35,425 bases of DNA. It comes from Cruorifilaria tuberocauda. Lineage: Eukaryota > Nematoda > Chromadorea > Rhabditida > Onchocercidae. The translations under genes and the position numbers were made by a program. The stretch covers positions 1-35,425 of the forward strand of contig JABVXU010000550.1 of NCBI GenBank assembly GCA_013365365.1, read 5' to 3'. The notes beneath the pieces were generated by a model that made no database searches, was not told where the DNA came from, and saw only the letters and a list, made by a program, of their open reading frames with translations. The first letter of the stretch is position 1. Every line of letters starts with the position of its first letter. Shown here one piece after another: positions 10,701 through 23,900 of the stretch.

Positions 10701-13458
10701 GTAACTTCCGTTGTGCCTTATGAAATCTTTTTTTGCACTTTTTTTATAACCTCAAGAGAAATCGTTTGGAAATGAATAGAATCAGATGCATTAGATAAAA
10801 ATGATTTAGTATTATCAGGATATGATTACCACTTACCCAGTTAAAATAGAAATTACGATCTTACTGTTACGGCCAAGTTGTACTACATTGTAAGATTGCA
10901 GTGTCATTTCTTATAATCTATCTCATGCGTTTATGGCTACAATAGTTTGCGAAGATATGATTAGCTAGACCACTTTAACCGATGTTACTTCACTTCGCTC
11001 TGTCTATCTGTACCTATAAGTGGTCGTTGGATTTCAGGTTTGATGGATTAGTAAATTAACCATTTTTATAAAAAGTAAAGAGCATATTTTGTGATAGCTT
11101 TAACATAAACCGAACAAGTTAAAATATTTTTGATATGGAAAGACCGCGATTCTTTCAGTTTACGAAAAATTAGATAAATTTAATTTGACATGAATTAATT
11201 TACTTCTTCATCAAGTAGATACTACCAAAACTTTCAAGTTCATATAGAAATTGGCGTCTTTAACGTTGTGAATAACAGCGAGGTTATGAGACTATTCATA
11301 ACAAACTCTATTTAATTCTCAAATTTAATCTGCTCATGCGCTATAATGAAATTGGAGATATGAAAGTGAAAATTGCGGTTCAAATTTTTTCGACAATTAA
11401 AAATATTAGGGTGGATGGGTATCACCAAACGGTGTCGATGGTGAAGATCGGGAAAAAATATGTAAATGATACATGGTTCGAGTTTGTGAAATGAACCTAA
11501 GAGTAGAAATTAAGAATATTACGGTTTTAGAAATCGACGCTTCATATCAGTTGTAGATTGTTATGATATTTATGAAATTTTTGCAGTAATTGTCAGGAAA
11601 TCATTCTTTGGTTTGAATAAACGATGATGATTCCGAGATAAAATTCGATTTTTTCAATTTCCGTGGTAAAGAATAATGATGGATTCAATTTTTTAATTTG
11701 AACTATATCTTTTTCAAATCGATAAATCGTGATTAAATCTATCTCTCAAAAATTTCTTTTTACTTTTTAAACAAATATTCAAGACACAATGTATTATGTC
11801 CAACAAATTCATCGTTTAAACGAGACGTCACCAATACTCATTACTTCCTTACAGCCGATTTTCCCAGATCTCATTTCCTTCATAAAAAAACATCTTGATC
11901 ATTCTTCCGTAAAACGTCATCTCTCAATTTTTCAACACTTTACAAATTTTATAGCTGAAATCAAGCAGTGAATGAAAACGCAGAAGTGGCTCATCGACAC
12001 ATGTAAAATATTTAATATTTTTCGAATACTCAGGAAAAGATATCTTATTGATAATATAAATTCAAAATGTGATCCATGTACAACAAAAGCAAGGTGATTA
12101 CAGGAAAGCAGAATAATCAAAAATTCAGCTTGCACATTTCAGTTACACAAATTTAATATAAAGAAATTTAAATGCACTGAATTTGTATAGTTGCAATATA
12201 CGAAAATGAACTTCGTTTTTTCATTTAGCTCTTTATTATCACAATAGTTCTAATGTATTATTAGCATTATATAATAAGTCTTGCGGTGCAATTTACAATT
12301 GGATTACATTGTACTGCATTTCACTTGCATCACCATGACTTAATCTTTCGACAAAATACTTCCATATATGTATGAATGAGACAAATACATTTTACAAGGA
12401 GATACATACATTTTTTTCTTCAGATATATATTCCATGTATTATAGCACTAAATATGAAAGATGAATTGTCCTAAGCTTGCGCACTAAGTTTTTTGAGTAA
12501 TGATATCACTTATATATAGAATCGATGAGATAACGCAGTTTATGAATCAGATTTCTATCTTTTACTATCTTTTTCATCTTGTCATCATTTGAAAAAGCGA
12601 ATGAAGATTGGAGAAGCTATTAATGATGAAAAAAAATGCCATAATTATTTTAGTCCAAGGAAATAAATTACTTGAGTTATTAACATTTCTAACAGTCTTA
12701 TCTTACTTAAGTCTTTTTCTTGATATATATTACAACAATATTTAAACCTCCTGCTATAAAAAGAATATTTTTAAATATCTGTCGACATAGAAATGAGTTA
12801 AACTCAAAGTATTCACATTAGCTATTGCATCATTGTGAAGTTAATTCCAGACAATGTCTATTTAGTAGCTTACTAATTTATGCACCAGATATTGTTATGA
12901 TATGAAAACTTATTGATGACATGAAATTTGGAATTTTAAACAAAAAATAAAAGTTTTATGTTAGCTTATTTTTAATGTATTTGTTCACAGATACAAAAAC
13001 AAAGTTATGTGGAATACGTATTGCACATATATGTGTTTAGCAGATCATACTGTTGATGTAATTCTGCATCCGGCAATTTTCTTCCTATCCTTCCATATTT
13101 TTGGTTTTATAGACACACAGAAATTTTTAATTAATTTGTTTTTAACTAAAACTGCCAAAGTGGTTACCAAAATCAGTAAGCACTGCATTAAACGGTTTGT
13201 TGAAAATATCTATAATGTTTTCGACATATGTATTCAGATCCCACGCAATTCTAAACATTCTAATTCTTTTGTATAAGATACGCCTTATTTGGCATGCAAT
13301 GATTAATCTTCTATTTTTCATTCGCTTTTCTAATGAGCAATACTTTCGATATCAAAATTTTTGGCTGTTTTTCATTACTGTAATGAATCCGTTGGTAGTC
13401 TGATTTTTTAAGAGGAACGAGTGCTTTACTACAATTTCAGTTCCATTCCCCGCAAAGA
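7737..13458. other. 5.7-kb stretch without a clear gene
   Basis: Downstream of the epsinR stop I see no exon chain with consistent phases. The rsd-3 3' UTR should occupy the first part, and an ATTAAA variant poly(A) signal lies at 7785-7790. One - strand frame (8951-9148) reads protein-like but has no usable acceptor. Frames at 11789-11971 and 13007-13276 look like chance. The last part should hold the promoter or 5' sequence of the Ig-domain gene. Confidence 0.5.
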
Positions 13459-15317
13459 ATGCTCTATGTTGCCGATTTCACAACGATCTGTTTGCTGACT
13501 TTTATCACCTTAACAATGTCTATAACACGTCAACAAAATATTTTTGATAAAAGTCACGTGAGTCATGATGTTCAATAATGTTCAAAATGATCACATTTAG
13601 AGCAATTTCTGATCTCTTTGCTTTCTTTCTAACTATTCAATTTCTTAGTTGTTTTTGTAAAAGCTGGTATATAATGATGGTTTCAGATTGTGCAAACGAA
13701 TATTCAAAAAGGTGTACAGACACTGAACGATAACTTTAATGCAGGTATTTGATGCAAGTTGTTTTTGGTGATTAAAAATCCTCTGATGCAAGTAAGATTT
13801 TTTCAGAAATAGATTAAGTTTGTATCGTAATTAGGTTTTCAAGTCTCTAATGCTACGCAAAAATCAGGTTTTTTCCTGTTTTTTATTTATAATGACAGAC
13901 TATTTAATGAATGGCAAAAATAGAGTAAGAACTGGACAGTTATCCGTGGATATCCTTTTTTCAAACTTTTTGGCGTAACTCAGATATCACTTTTCCAAAG
14001 AAATTGATGGTTAAAAATAATTATAGAACAATTAACCGAAACGCCCTATTTGCACTTCACTAAAACACCAAAAGAAATTGAAATAGCTGCGGGAAATGAA
14101 CTTGTATTGAAATGTGAAGCAATTGGCATTCCACAACCAATCATCGAATGGTTCCTTTTATTGCATTTATTAATCAAATCTCCCGATATTTAGTTTTTAA
14201 AAGTTAAGAATGGAGTTGACTATGGTAAATTTTTCAATCGTTAATTTTCAAATATCATCACTGTCAACCAAATTAACTATTCTTTATCCATAGTGAACTT
14301 CCACTTATATCAGCTATGCTGATACGAATAGTTGATACGAATTATCTGTATCAAAGCTACATTCAAGAAGAGTTTTACATTTCAAACGATGTTCATGTTT
14401 TTCGATCAGCTTCATTTCTAATATTTTTTTTCAGATTTTGAGAATAACCATCACAAAGATTGGAAGCAAATCAGTACTGAGAAATAAGCTGGTAATGTTT
14501 TTGTGTTGTTGAATGATTGTTTACTTCAATGATGTATCTTTGCAGGACACTTAATGGCAATTTAATTCGTGCCGTTGATGAAAGCAATGACGCAGAAAAA
14601 CTGCATAATACTGGTCTTGGTACCATACAATATGGTGTAACTGCATCCAAGATGGTCGTTCCATGTATCAAAATCAAAAATACAGATGAATACAAATGTT
14701 TAGCGAGTAATGGCCATCAAAAATTGGAAAGTGCAGCAGCAGTTGTTGTTGGCGAGTTTCAACACTTCTATATAATGTTTGCACATTATCCCTTACCTTC
14801 AATATTACAAGTTTAAAATTCTACACTTTTATCAGACTGCAAACAGAGTGGTTAAGTTAACATCTAAATTATTCACGAAACTTTCAGAAGAGAATGTGAA
14901 ATGTTCGCATAAACAACATTCACCACCGGTAATAAGCATGTGGACAGATGGTCGCTTCGAAAGATCTGGTGCAACAGTGCAACTATTCTGTCGAGTTAAT
15001 GGAACTCCACAGCCAAATATCACTTGGTACAACGAAGAAAATTCCAAACTCGATGATGTGAAAAAATACAAAGTAAATTCACTTAATTGAAAACATGTAA
15101 AAATTGAATCAAGTCATGGTTAAATAAATGATAATTATTTTGAATTACTGTTGCTAGACAACATATCAGAAATCCACCAATATTTCAGATATTGGCAAGT
15201 GGAGATTTGATTATCTTTGATACTCAATGGGAAGACTTGGGAGTATACATCTGCATTGCTAGCAATGAATACGGCCAAGATCGTATTATGGCATTCTTTT
15301 ACCCTACAGAACCGTAA
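13459..15317 (+). CDS. zig-3: Secreted two-immunoglobulin-domain protein, ZIG-2/3/4 family
   Basis: ZIG proteins are small secreted or surface Ig proteins. Several are made by neurons and help keep axons and cell bodies in place. Exons: 13459-13557, 13687-13744, 14027-14150, 14546-14751, 14888-15072 and 15189-15317, giving about 266 residues, close to the roughly 250 of worm ZIG-3/4. Exon 1 starts with Met 19 bases after a TTTCAG acceptor and encodes a hydrophobic signal peptide (TICLLTFITLTM). The first Ig domain has the B-strand Cys in LKCEAIGIPQPIIEW and the F-strand Cys in DEYKCLASNG. The second has LFCRVNGTPQPNITWYNEEN and LGVYICIASNEYGQD. The last five residues are FYPTEP-like with no membrane anchor. 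The exon 3 donor (GTTCCT) is weak, and the exon 4/5 join needs a GC donor or another choice. The symbol rests on family fit plus adjacency to troponin T; zig-4 is the alternative. Confidence 0.85.
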
Positions 15318-15477
15318 TTTTTTACCCAAACTCATCTAAGTTTATTACTTAGAAGAAGTTTATTTGACCCATCATTTAAAAGTTTCTCGCGTCAAGATTT
15401 GGTATCTTTATCTCCAATCAAATTAGGTGAGATTCTAAAATCAAGCGTTAGCATATATCAAGGAATGTTCATGCTTC

Positions 15478-15483
15478 AATAAA
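15478..15483 (+). promoter_or_regulatory. Candidate poly(A) signal for the Ig-domain gene
   Basis: The first AATAAA downstream of the zig-type stop codon, about 160 bases beyond it. Many A-rich hexamers occur in such DNA, so this is only a candidate. Confidence 0.35.
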
Positions 15484-16500
15484 ATCAAAAATTCTCTTGC
15501 TAATCAACAAACGTGAAATACCGGATTTTTTTTTATAAATTTTTATAAAAAAAGTTTTATAAATTTAATTATTCAAATTGCCTATCCTCGAGCAGAGACC
15601 GTTAAGCAAATTATGAAATCAATGATACAATTTTGCACATCTGTTTGCGATAAGTCGGTTTTTCTCTCTCATTCTTTAAAAGCAATATATCAGGTGATAT
15701 AAAATCGTCAGGTCTTATAAACATGATACATACAAAATCTGATGATTTATTGCTAGTTATATTCTCAATCTCTCACCTTCATTATCATTACTTCTAAGGA
15801 AAAGGAATCCTTAATCTCTCAATCTTCATCTAATGAAAAAAAAATGTCCAAAGCATGTACCTGTAAAACAGCGGAAAAGAAATGGACGTAGAAATGGCAT
15901 TGCCATCAGTAAAGTTAATAAGATATTGCTTAATAATGAGTAAAATCTAACTATCACACTTTACTTATTCATTAATGTATTTACTGTGTTGTCATATGTT
16001 TTGAAACCCATGAAATAATCTCATACTGACCAATAGAAATGATTTTACTCTGAATTGATCTTATTTCCTAGCTTTAATTTCAAAATATTTTTGTAAAAAT
16101 ATCAGTTAAAAAATATCATTAATAATTCCTCTTTATCATAATCACTTTTATCTGCGAAGTTCTTCAACAATTGCACCTTTTAAACCATTAAAAATTTTGA
16201 AATTCGTTTCTTTTATAAGTTTCAGTGGTTAAAGCATACTTTTTTCGGTAATCCCAATTTTCTGAGTTAAAGACATAACATTTGATCCGGTTATCACAGA
16301 AGGATTAATCACGCCAAATATGTATATATGATTTCCAAATGTGTTCAGTTTTGAATCATCTTATCAAATGCATTAAATACATTTTCTTTGGATGCATTGT
16401 AATCATTATCGTAATCATCCATTCACCGTGGCATTTATTTTGCTTTCTTTCTATGATCTCATTTGTTGCATAAATTTAAATGTAATTTGTTCCACAGGTA

Positions 16501-16590
16501 ATTGAGCTTCAACAGTATAATTTTTCATACAGCTCCGTAAACGGAATGAACAAATGGATTTGGCAAAATCTGATTTCAAAAATTTCGACC
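16501..16590. repeat. Direct repeat, copy 1
   Basis: This copy begins ATTGAGCTTCAACAGT and continues through CATACAGCTCCGTAAAC to a TTTCAAAAATTTC-type end. A second copy in the same orientation lies 1.66 kb to the right with scattered base changes. The sequence is non-coding in both copies. Confidence 0.85.
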
Positions 16591-18162
16591 ATATTTCTTC
16601 ATTTAACACTGTTAAATTGACCAAATTTCGTAAAGGCTTAACGCTTCCTTTTTAGACAACAACGATGCAAAAGTGTCCGTTAATTTACAATTAAAATAAA
16701 GTTGAAAATGAATCGTGTTTTATAACACATTGTATGTCACAAAATCTATGTACTCTATTAGAAAATCTTTTCGTTGGAAAGAATTTGAGGAAATTTGCAA
16801 GCTGAATGAAGATTTGAATTCTGCATAAGAGGATTTTTTCAAAAAACTGTTTATGAATGATTCTGTAATTTAGCATTACTCTTCATATCGAGTTTTTCAG
16901 AACTCATTGATAACTGTTACCATGAATATTTTCTGGGATACGATTTAAAATTACAATCAGGAATTACACCATAAATGTCAGGCTTATAGTCACATAATCT
17001 TAATAAAATAAATAACTTACTGACAAATAAATAAGTCGATTCAATATGCGCAATGCATTACCTAAACAAATAACTGCTTGTTACATTAATACTAACAAGT
17101 AATGAGAATTGTAAATACTTCCGCCAGGTCTCGGGAAAGTTTGAGGAAGTTGGATTTAATCGGGACTTCGAATCGTTCAAAGCACGTTTTATTTCTTACG
17201 CAAAGATTATAAGGTACAGCAAATAAGGACAAGATAGTCGTTTGCGTTATGATAATAGTTAATTCAAACGATCGGAAATGCATTCCGATAAGATCCCTTG
17301 GTTGGTCCCTGACCTTAGTAATAATCGATTGAGGGAGCTTGATAAGTTGATGATATGAGCGTATCGAAATTGGGTTAACTCCACGGGGAGGAGATTCGTT
17401 CAGGAAGATGAAGAATCATAAAAAACAACATACTCAATCCAATCCTACCGGTATTTATACTATTTGAATGGGGCGGGTCGGAACAAAACCCAAGAATGTT
17501 CTATATATTTCCAAAACGTTAATAGGAATAGTGCAAACAATTTGAAACAAATTAGCGCCAAGAAGATGACATATGACAAGGTCATATCTTCAAGAGGATG
17601 ATGAAATGATAATAAATCGAATAGAAGAAGCATAAGACCTAATTTAATTGATCATTTAAACCCACCAATAATTTCATCATCTACAGAACTAACATTTATT
17701 TTTATGTGATTTCGGGTTTTACCGATACCAGGTACTTTTAGCTATTATTTATGGTCACGCACACTTTAAATATTCTATCGACATATAAATAAAAGAGATA
17801 GTATTTATTATGAACCGCTCTATATTAGTCGAAATAATTATGAAGAACATGAGACAACGATATTACGAATTTATTTTGGTGTAAGACAAAACATTTTGTT
17901 GATAAAGGTGATAGTTGAACTAAATATTAAGCGAATAATGAGAAGTATGAAAATTTTTTACGATTCATGTGATTCCATGAGGACAGGATTCAAATTTAAA
18001 TGTATTTCTCATACATCTTTCAATATGTTGTATTTCCTATAGTCGAAAAATGTTATCACTATTTAACCGATACTCTTCAAAAAACTTACAAAAACATTCC
18101 ACAATATTCACTGATAAAAACTTCCAAAATCTTGCATTAAAGCAATAATAACAGATGCAGTG

Positions 18163-18280
18163 ATTGAGCTTCAACAGTTCTGATCTTTCATACAGCTCCG
18201 TAAACAAAATGAACAAATGAATTTGACAAAATCTGATTAATTCTATTGTTTGCTTCAGTTTATTTCAAAAATTTCAACTA
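18163..18280. repeat. Direct repeat, copy 2, with an internal insertion
   Basis: This copy matches 16501-16590 in order and orientation but carries about 24 extra bases (near 18237-18261) before the shared TTTCAAAAATTTC end. The copies probably arose by local duplication, or both belong to one dispersed repeat family. Confidence 0.85.
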
Positions 18281-20960
18281 CAAACCGTCAAGTCGTTGAT
18301 TCAATGTGGCAGATGTCCAAACTCTGAAAATTGGAATTTTCAATCACTTTTAAATATTTTATATTTTATAATCTATAGTCTCGAAAAACTAAAAAATAAG
18401 TCCCCATCAGTGTAATATATCAAAAAACTGAAAATGATTTCTTCTCTGTTTGCAGAATTCAGTCAACTTTTACCTAACTGACGATTAGAACGGTCTCCTG
18501 TGTCAAACACCAAGAGCACTATAGCTATAAATTCATTTTTCGTCAATAAATCAAGAACAACTTCCACGAAAAAAAAAGGTAAGTGCTAAACTCCTAGCAC
18601 GTCAAAAACACATTTTTAGCAACAATAATAGCGGTTCATAAAAACTTTTCAAATTGAATTTCAGCTTCCGTGGTCTTTTTTGCTAATTGTATGTATTTTC
18701 GAAGTCTTAATCAGTTATTTTTAATTAGGTATTCCGCTCGAAAATGATCTGAAAGATGCACGTAAGCACTTTAAATTATTGAAAGCAATTATCAAAAAAG
18801 GCCTTTTTTATTTGTAAATAAAAAAAAATACTCCTTTCGAAAGAATATCAGTGAAAACATATGAATAGAATCGCTGAGATAAAAGATAAATTTGATCATT
18901 TGTTCTGCATTATGTTCAAATATGCAGAAAATTAAAAAAAAAAAAGAGAGAAACTCGCTAATTAATACCGGATAAGATTGCCTGACGGTATTGTCTACTG
19001 AGAAGGTAATGTTAGAAGATTAGACTGAAAAAATGCTATAAATGTCTCCAAATTCACCAAATATCGGGTGCGCAATACCTTTTTAGTGAAAAAAGGAGGA
19101 ATAGCTGTGAAAAGTTCAAGAAACAATCAAAGCTAGGTGAAGAACAGTAATACTGACTATCTAAATATATTATGGCTAACTGAATAATGCGTTAAGATCG
19201 TTGATAGACTAAGGTGAGCTGTACGAATTGGATCAAAGAATTATGACGGTAAATTACAGCATTTACGATGTTATTAACCAAAAGTATTTACCTCGCACAA
19301 ATGATAGAAAAGTTTGCTGTGGAATGCTGCAAATTAGTGAAGAAAGTTATTAGCGTAGTATAAATCATTAATGGTATAACTGGGGAAAGATCACGCTTGT
19401 TATGATTAAGCCTGAAAAATGAGGAAGTACTTGACGTACAGATTGTGTCGAAGCAAAAGCTCAGTTACGTCATAACAAAATCATTTGATCATTTAAGCGA
19501 TGGATATATTAAATCACTTGAGGCTGAGATGAGGAAAATTATAAATCAAGAAAGCAATAGGCAATGAGAATGCAAAGTTAGCTTTGGGAGTTTAGAATGC
19601 GGACTGATATTGCTATAATTTAAAAAATGATGAAAAGTAAAAATTATCCTTTCTCTTATAGTCGAAATTAAAGAGTATAAGAAAAAGGATAATGATTAAT
19701 GGTATGAGTGCTTGAGGCAGTATCGAAATTTTTTAAGAAAATATTTGATGACAAGATAGACGGAACACAAGGATGAAACAGAGGCAACACAACCAGAGAA
19801 GCAAATACTGAAAGTACCTTGTTGTTTCGGAAATTTTAGATTAACAATCATAATCATGACGATTTTTGCTTTTCACAACATGCCGAACCATGCCCTTCTC
19901 ATGCGAGAAAAGTTAATAATGTAAAGAGCCAATAAAAACAATCCTGTTCGTCAAAGTTTAAAAAAAAACCAACTGTCTAACTTTCTTCTGTTTTCGCGTT
20001 CGATTTTTTCGTCTCCAGTTGTTTTGTTCCAGGTTTTGCAACAACTTTCGAGCTCCTTCCAGATTCTTCGTTATACGATATATATTTGCATCTGTATTAG
20101 AAATGTATTGTCAGAAAAGTATAAAATTTTCTTTAAAAATTATCGCGTGAAATTTAAAATTGGGACGTCAACATTTTATTTAATTAAATTTAGCGTTAGT
20201 AAGAAGTGTTCAGACAAACTTATGAGCTTTGTATGGCTGAATAGTTTGCCTCAACTGCCTGCAGTTGTTTTTTAAATTTTTAATCGATTTCGAACGTAAG
20301 TTGATTGTTTGATTTGCTTGATAACGTTGATCAACTTTCCACTTATTCGTCGTTTTTGAATCCTGACTTGTGCAACTGCGCACCATTATAATTTGCACCG
20401 AGGTCTAAAAATTCTTTTTTCATATCCTAACTACTTACAAGCGTTTTTCGGGATTAAAGTTATCGAAATTGTATGTGATTTTGGATTAAATTTTGGTACA
20501 AATAGTGAGCAAATGGCATTTCTTGTCCTTAATTTTTCTAACTGGTTTGCAATCTAGCAAGTATGTTTACTAATGCACAAAACGCATTTGTGCTTGTTAA
20601 GATTTCATGATTTATGATTTCTTGACGTAAATGGAATAAGCACTCTAATATCAATAAATTATATCAAGCCATCACAAGTCACAGCGACATATAAGTTAAA
20701 ATGTTTATTAGTACGATTTATTGATTGCATTTTAATGATATTGTTGATCATATTCATATTAACTTCTTTTTTAGCATTATCACTCTGCTTGATGTGTTAA
20801 CGGTATGCTGTATGGCAGAGAAGATAAAAGATATTAGAAACATGTAAGCAAAAAAAAACGTCATTGCTGAGGCAACGCAAGAAAAAACGAAAGAATATTA
20901 TGATCGGATGCACAATCTGATAACATATGTGCTGATGACTTATGCAAATAGTTTATAAAA

Positions 20961-20966
20961 TTTATT
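20961..20966 (-). promoter_or_regulatory. tnt-3: AATAAA overlapping the troponin T stop codon
   Basis: On the - strand the final codons GAA TAA run into AAT..., so the hexamer AATAAA spans the stop. If used, the 3' UTR would be only about 15-25 bases. A downstream signal on the - strand could be used instead. Confidence 0.4.
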
Positions 20967-23900
20967 CTTCCTCTTCTTCGTTTTCTTCCTGCAATTCAAA
21001 CAATGTTATTTGTCCACAACTATCCTCTAATATTTGCAGAGAAAATTTTAATTCTCTCTTCCAGTGATGAAGTTATCAAAAAATATTTCAAGCTTTCTTT
21101 TGGACTGTTTTCATTTACACATGTAATAGTCAAGTTCATATTATGTATACAACCATAGTGTTGCTATCTGTGAATTTGAACGAGGCAAATAAGTTTTTCA
21201 AAGGTTTTTCAGAGTTACTTAAGTATAGCGTATCACTAATTTAATTTTTTGAAACGTTTGGGAAAGGATATCAACAATTTGATTGAAGTCTCTTAGGAGT
21301 AACTCATAAATAGGGCTGAAAAACTGAGAGAGGAATAAGGATGAATTTGATAAGGTAAGGTAACGGAAAAATAAGCGTGATAAATTATGTCGTAAATACT
21401 AAAACATACTTTTTTATCGACTTCGTCATTCTCATCTTTCGGCTCCTAAAACTACTATATAATGTCATTGAGAACCAATTGAAAAAACAAGTAAATAATA
21501 ATTAAAATACGAAAATTGCATACATCCTCTTTTTCGTAGGACAGAATTATTTTCTTGTAAACAGTTGGTGGTGGTGGAACATTCGGAAAACATGGATATG
21601 ATGTTTTCTGGAATAAACATTACTTAAGAAATGACAGACGTAGACAAATGTGCAGTCACTCAGAATACCTTGAAGAAGAATCTGTAAACGAAAATTATAA
21701 TGAACCAAAGCAAAAAAAAGAATTTTGTTGATTTTATGATTGTCATGATTCATAATAACTGCATGCAGTGATATTGAAGTTATTAGCGTATAAAAGTGAA
21801 AACGTAAAACTGCAAAACATGATCGACTGAAAAGTACATTCTCAAATATAGCTCTGCGTTCTCTGAAATTTCTCCGGTCGATTTGCCGATCGTATTTGCT
21901 CACTATCGATACCTTCGGCTAAAATGTAGCAGGAATAAAATATGAAGCAAAGTTTGCTTCAGCCGCAATAGACCCACTATGCATTAGTTTGTATATTCTC
22001 TTTTCATATGGAGAAATAAAAATTAATGCAACGTCCTTTCTTTTGATGTGGGAATTTTTTGGATAGTTGGAATTGTAATTATTGGAGCAGTTAGTGATGC
22101 AGCTGAAGCAAACTGTAAGAAAAAAACCGTTTACATTAGCAATCATTCCTGATTTCACTGCAGTTGACATGGATCTCACCGCTAAAATTGCATCTTTAGA
22201 AGATGATGCGGCACATCTCTGTAAGAATATTAATTTTTTAAATAACTGTTTGGATAGACACTGACAGTCACTTTTTAAATAAGTGTTTGGATAGACACTG
22301 ATAGACCCTGCATAGACACTGAGAAATAAGTAGTGCCATTGGAGAGGAATTCTTAACTCAAATTTCACTTTTTTCCTTATTTTCTTATATTACGTTGAAA
22401 ATATAAAACAGTAACCGGATGTCTGGAATTTATATCAGCTGGATCGAGTCCTTTTTTGAGTGCTTTATTACGCGCCACTTGACGTTGACGTTCGTTCAGC
22501 TCACGCAACTATAATAAATTTATACATTATATTGAACCAACATTATGCTAACATATTGAGTTTGCTTGAACTTTAACAGGTGATCGTAACAATAAAAACC
22601 AAAATTGAAAATCTTTTTCTTAGATGTGACACAAAGAGATAAACTTGACTTTTCTTCCAGAATGTACTAATGTGAGTGTAATTACGTCGTATTCTTGACG
22701 TTCATGTCGCTTTTCCAGGTCATATTTATCGGCCTCCAGCTTGCAAATGCGCTGATGTAATTGACGTATTTTTTCACGTAACTCTTCCGGGTCAACTTTT
22801 TCGAATTCGATGGTGTGTTTCACAGATACCAAATAATTACGCTTTGCTTCTTCTTGTTGCTCTTTCGTCATACTCATTTCGTGTTTGGCCTGAATATGAC
22901 ATCCATTTAAACAAAAAGATGCAAATCCATCCATTTTTGCATTATGACTAAGATTCAAAAAATAAAATGCCAAGGAGTAAAACTGGTGACAAAAGTGTAT
23001 ATATCATGTACATAGGCATGTAAAAATATATCTCAAACACATCCATCAATTATCATACATTTCATACAATTCTATCATACAATGTCAAACAAGAAATAAG
23101 AATACTTTATTGAAAGTTGACTTTAGATTTTATATGTTAGACGTATCAAACGTACCTGAACAATGTTACTGAATTTATCGGCTTTATCGGATTTTTGAGG
23201 AATAATAAAATTACGTCCCATTTGTCCAGGAGCCGTATTCGAGAATCGTTGTGATAAAATTTGCTGGCGTTTTCGTTTTTCGTCCTCCTTTTTACGTTTC
23301 TCAGCTTCCATTTTAGTCTTGCGCTCCTCCTTAGATGCAAATTTTATTCCACAAGTTAATTTTCCAAATCTACTCAAATTTCTAAACATTCAGAAAAATT
23401 ACTGTAAAGGTAGTTGAAAAATAGCTTTGAAGAAACCTCTTCCTGTTTTCTTCTTGCTTCTTCTTGCTTAAGCTTTTTTTGAAACTTCCGCTCTTCCTCT
23501 TCTCGTTCAAGTTTCCTCCGTTCCTTTTTTTCCTTCAACTTCCTCAATTCTTCTTCCTCTCGTTCACGTTCAATTCGACGTTTTTCTTCATATTTTTCTA
23601 GCTTTGCAGTTTCGTCTTCTATCTGGCGTCTTTTTGCAATCTAAAAAATAGTTCGTTTTAATTTTTTGAAATCAGTAGCTCGAAAATTTCAAACCCTAAC
23701 ATACAAAATTTGAGACAGCGGAATAAAAAATTTCCTGGCGAATAATTTAACGTTACAATTAAGGTAAAAGGAAATACCAGCATGGCTTTCTCAGCTTCGG
23801 TCATGTTCTTTCCATTTTTCTGAGTGGCAGTCTGCGATGATAACCGTCTAAAACCAACACTTGTAGTTTACTGAGTGAAATAACACTACTAAAAGATCAG

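Larger units (their letters stand above)
15318..20961. other. Convergent gap between the Ig gene and troponin T
   Basis: About 5.6 kb between two genes that point towards each other. I find no exon chain with splice borders on either strand. It holds 3' UTR sequence at both ends and two related direct repeat copies (16501-16590 and 18163-18280). A segment near 17640-17740 resembles sequence at 3948-4060. A short + strand frame at 20024-20275 is rich in Ile, Phe and Lys and looks like chance. Confidence 0.5.

Noticed and set aside
13007..13403. Two overlapping + strand frames upstream of the Ig gene
   Set aside because: Rich in Ile, Phe and Lys with no domain. The true start of the Ig gene has a signal peptide at 13459.
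21547..21903. 118-codon - strand frame as one continuous troponin T 3' exon
   Set aside because: After FEN the residues become unlike troponin T. Splicing to 21607 gives the expected Pro-rich and acidic tail.
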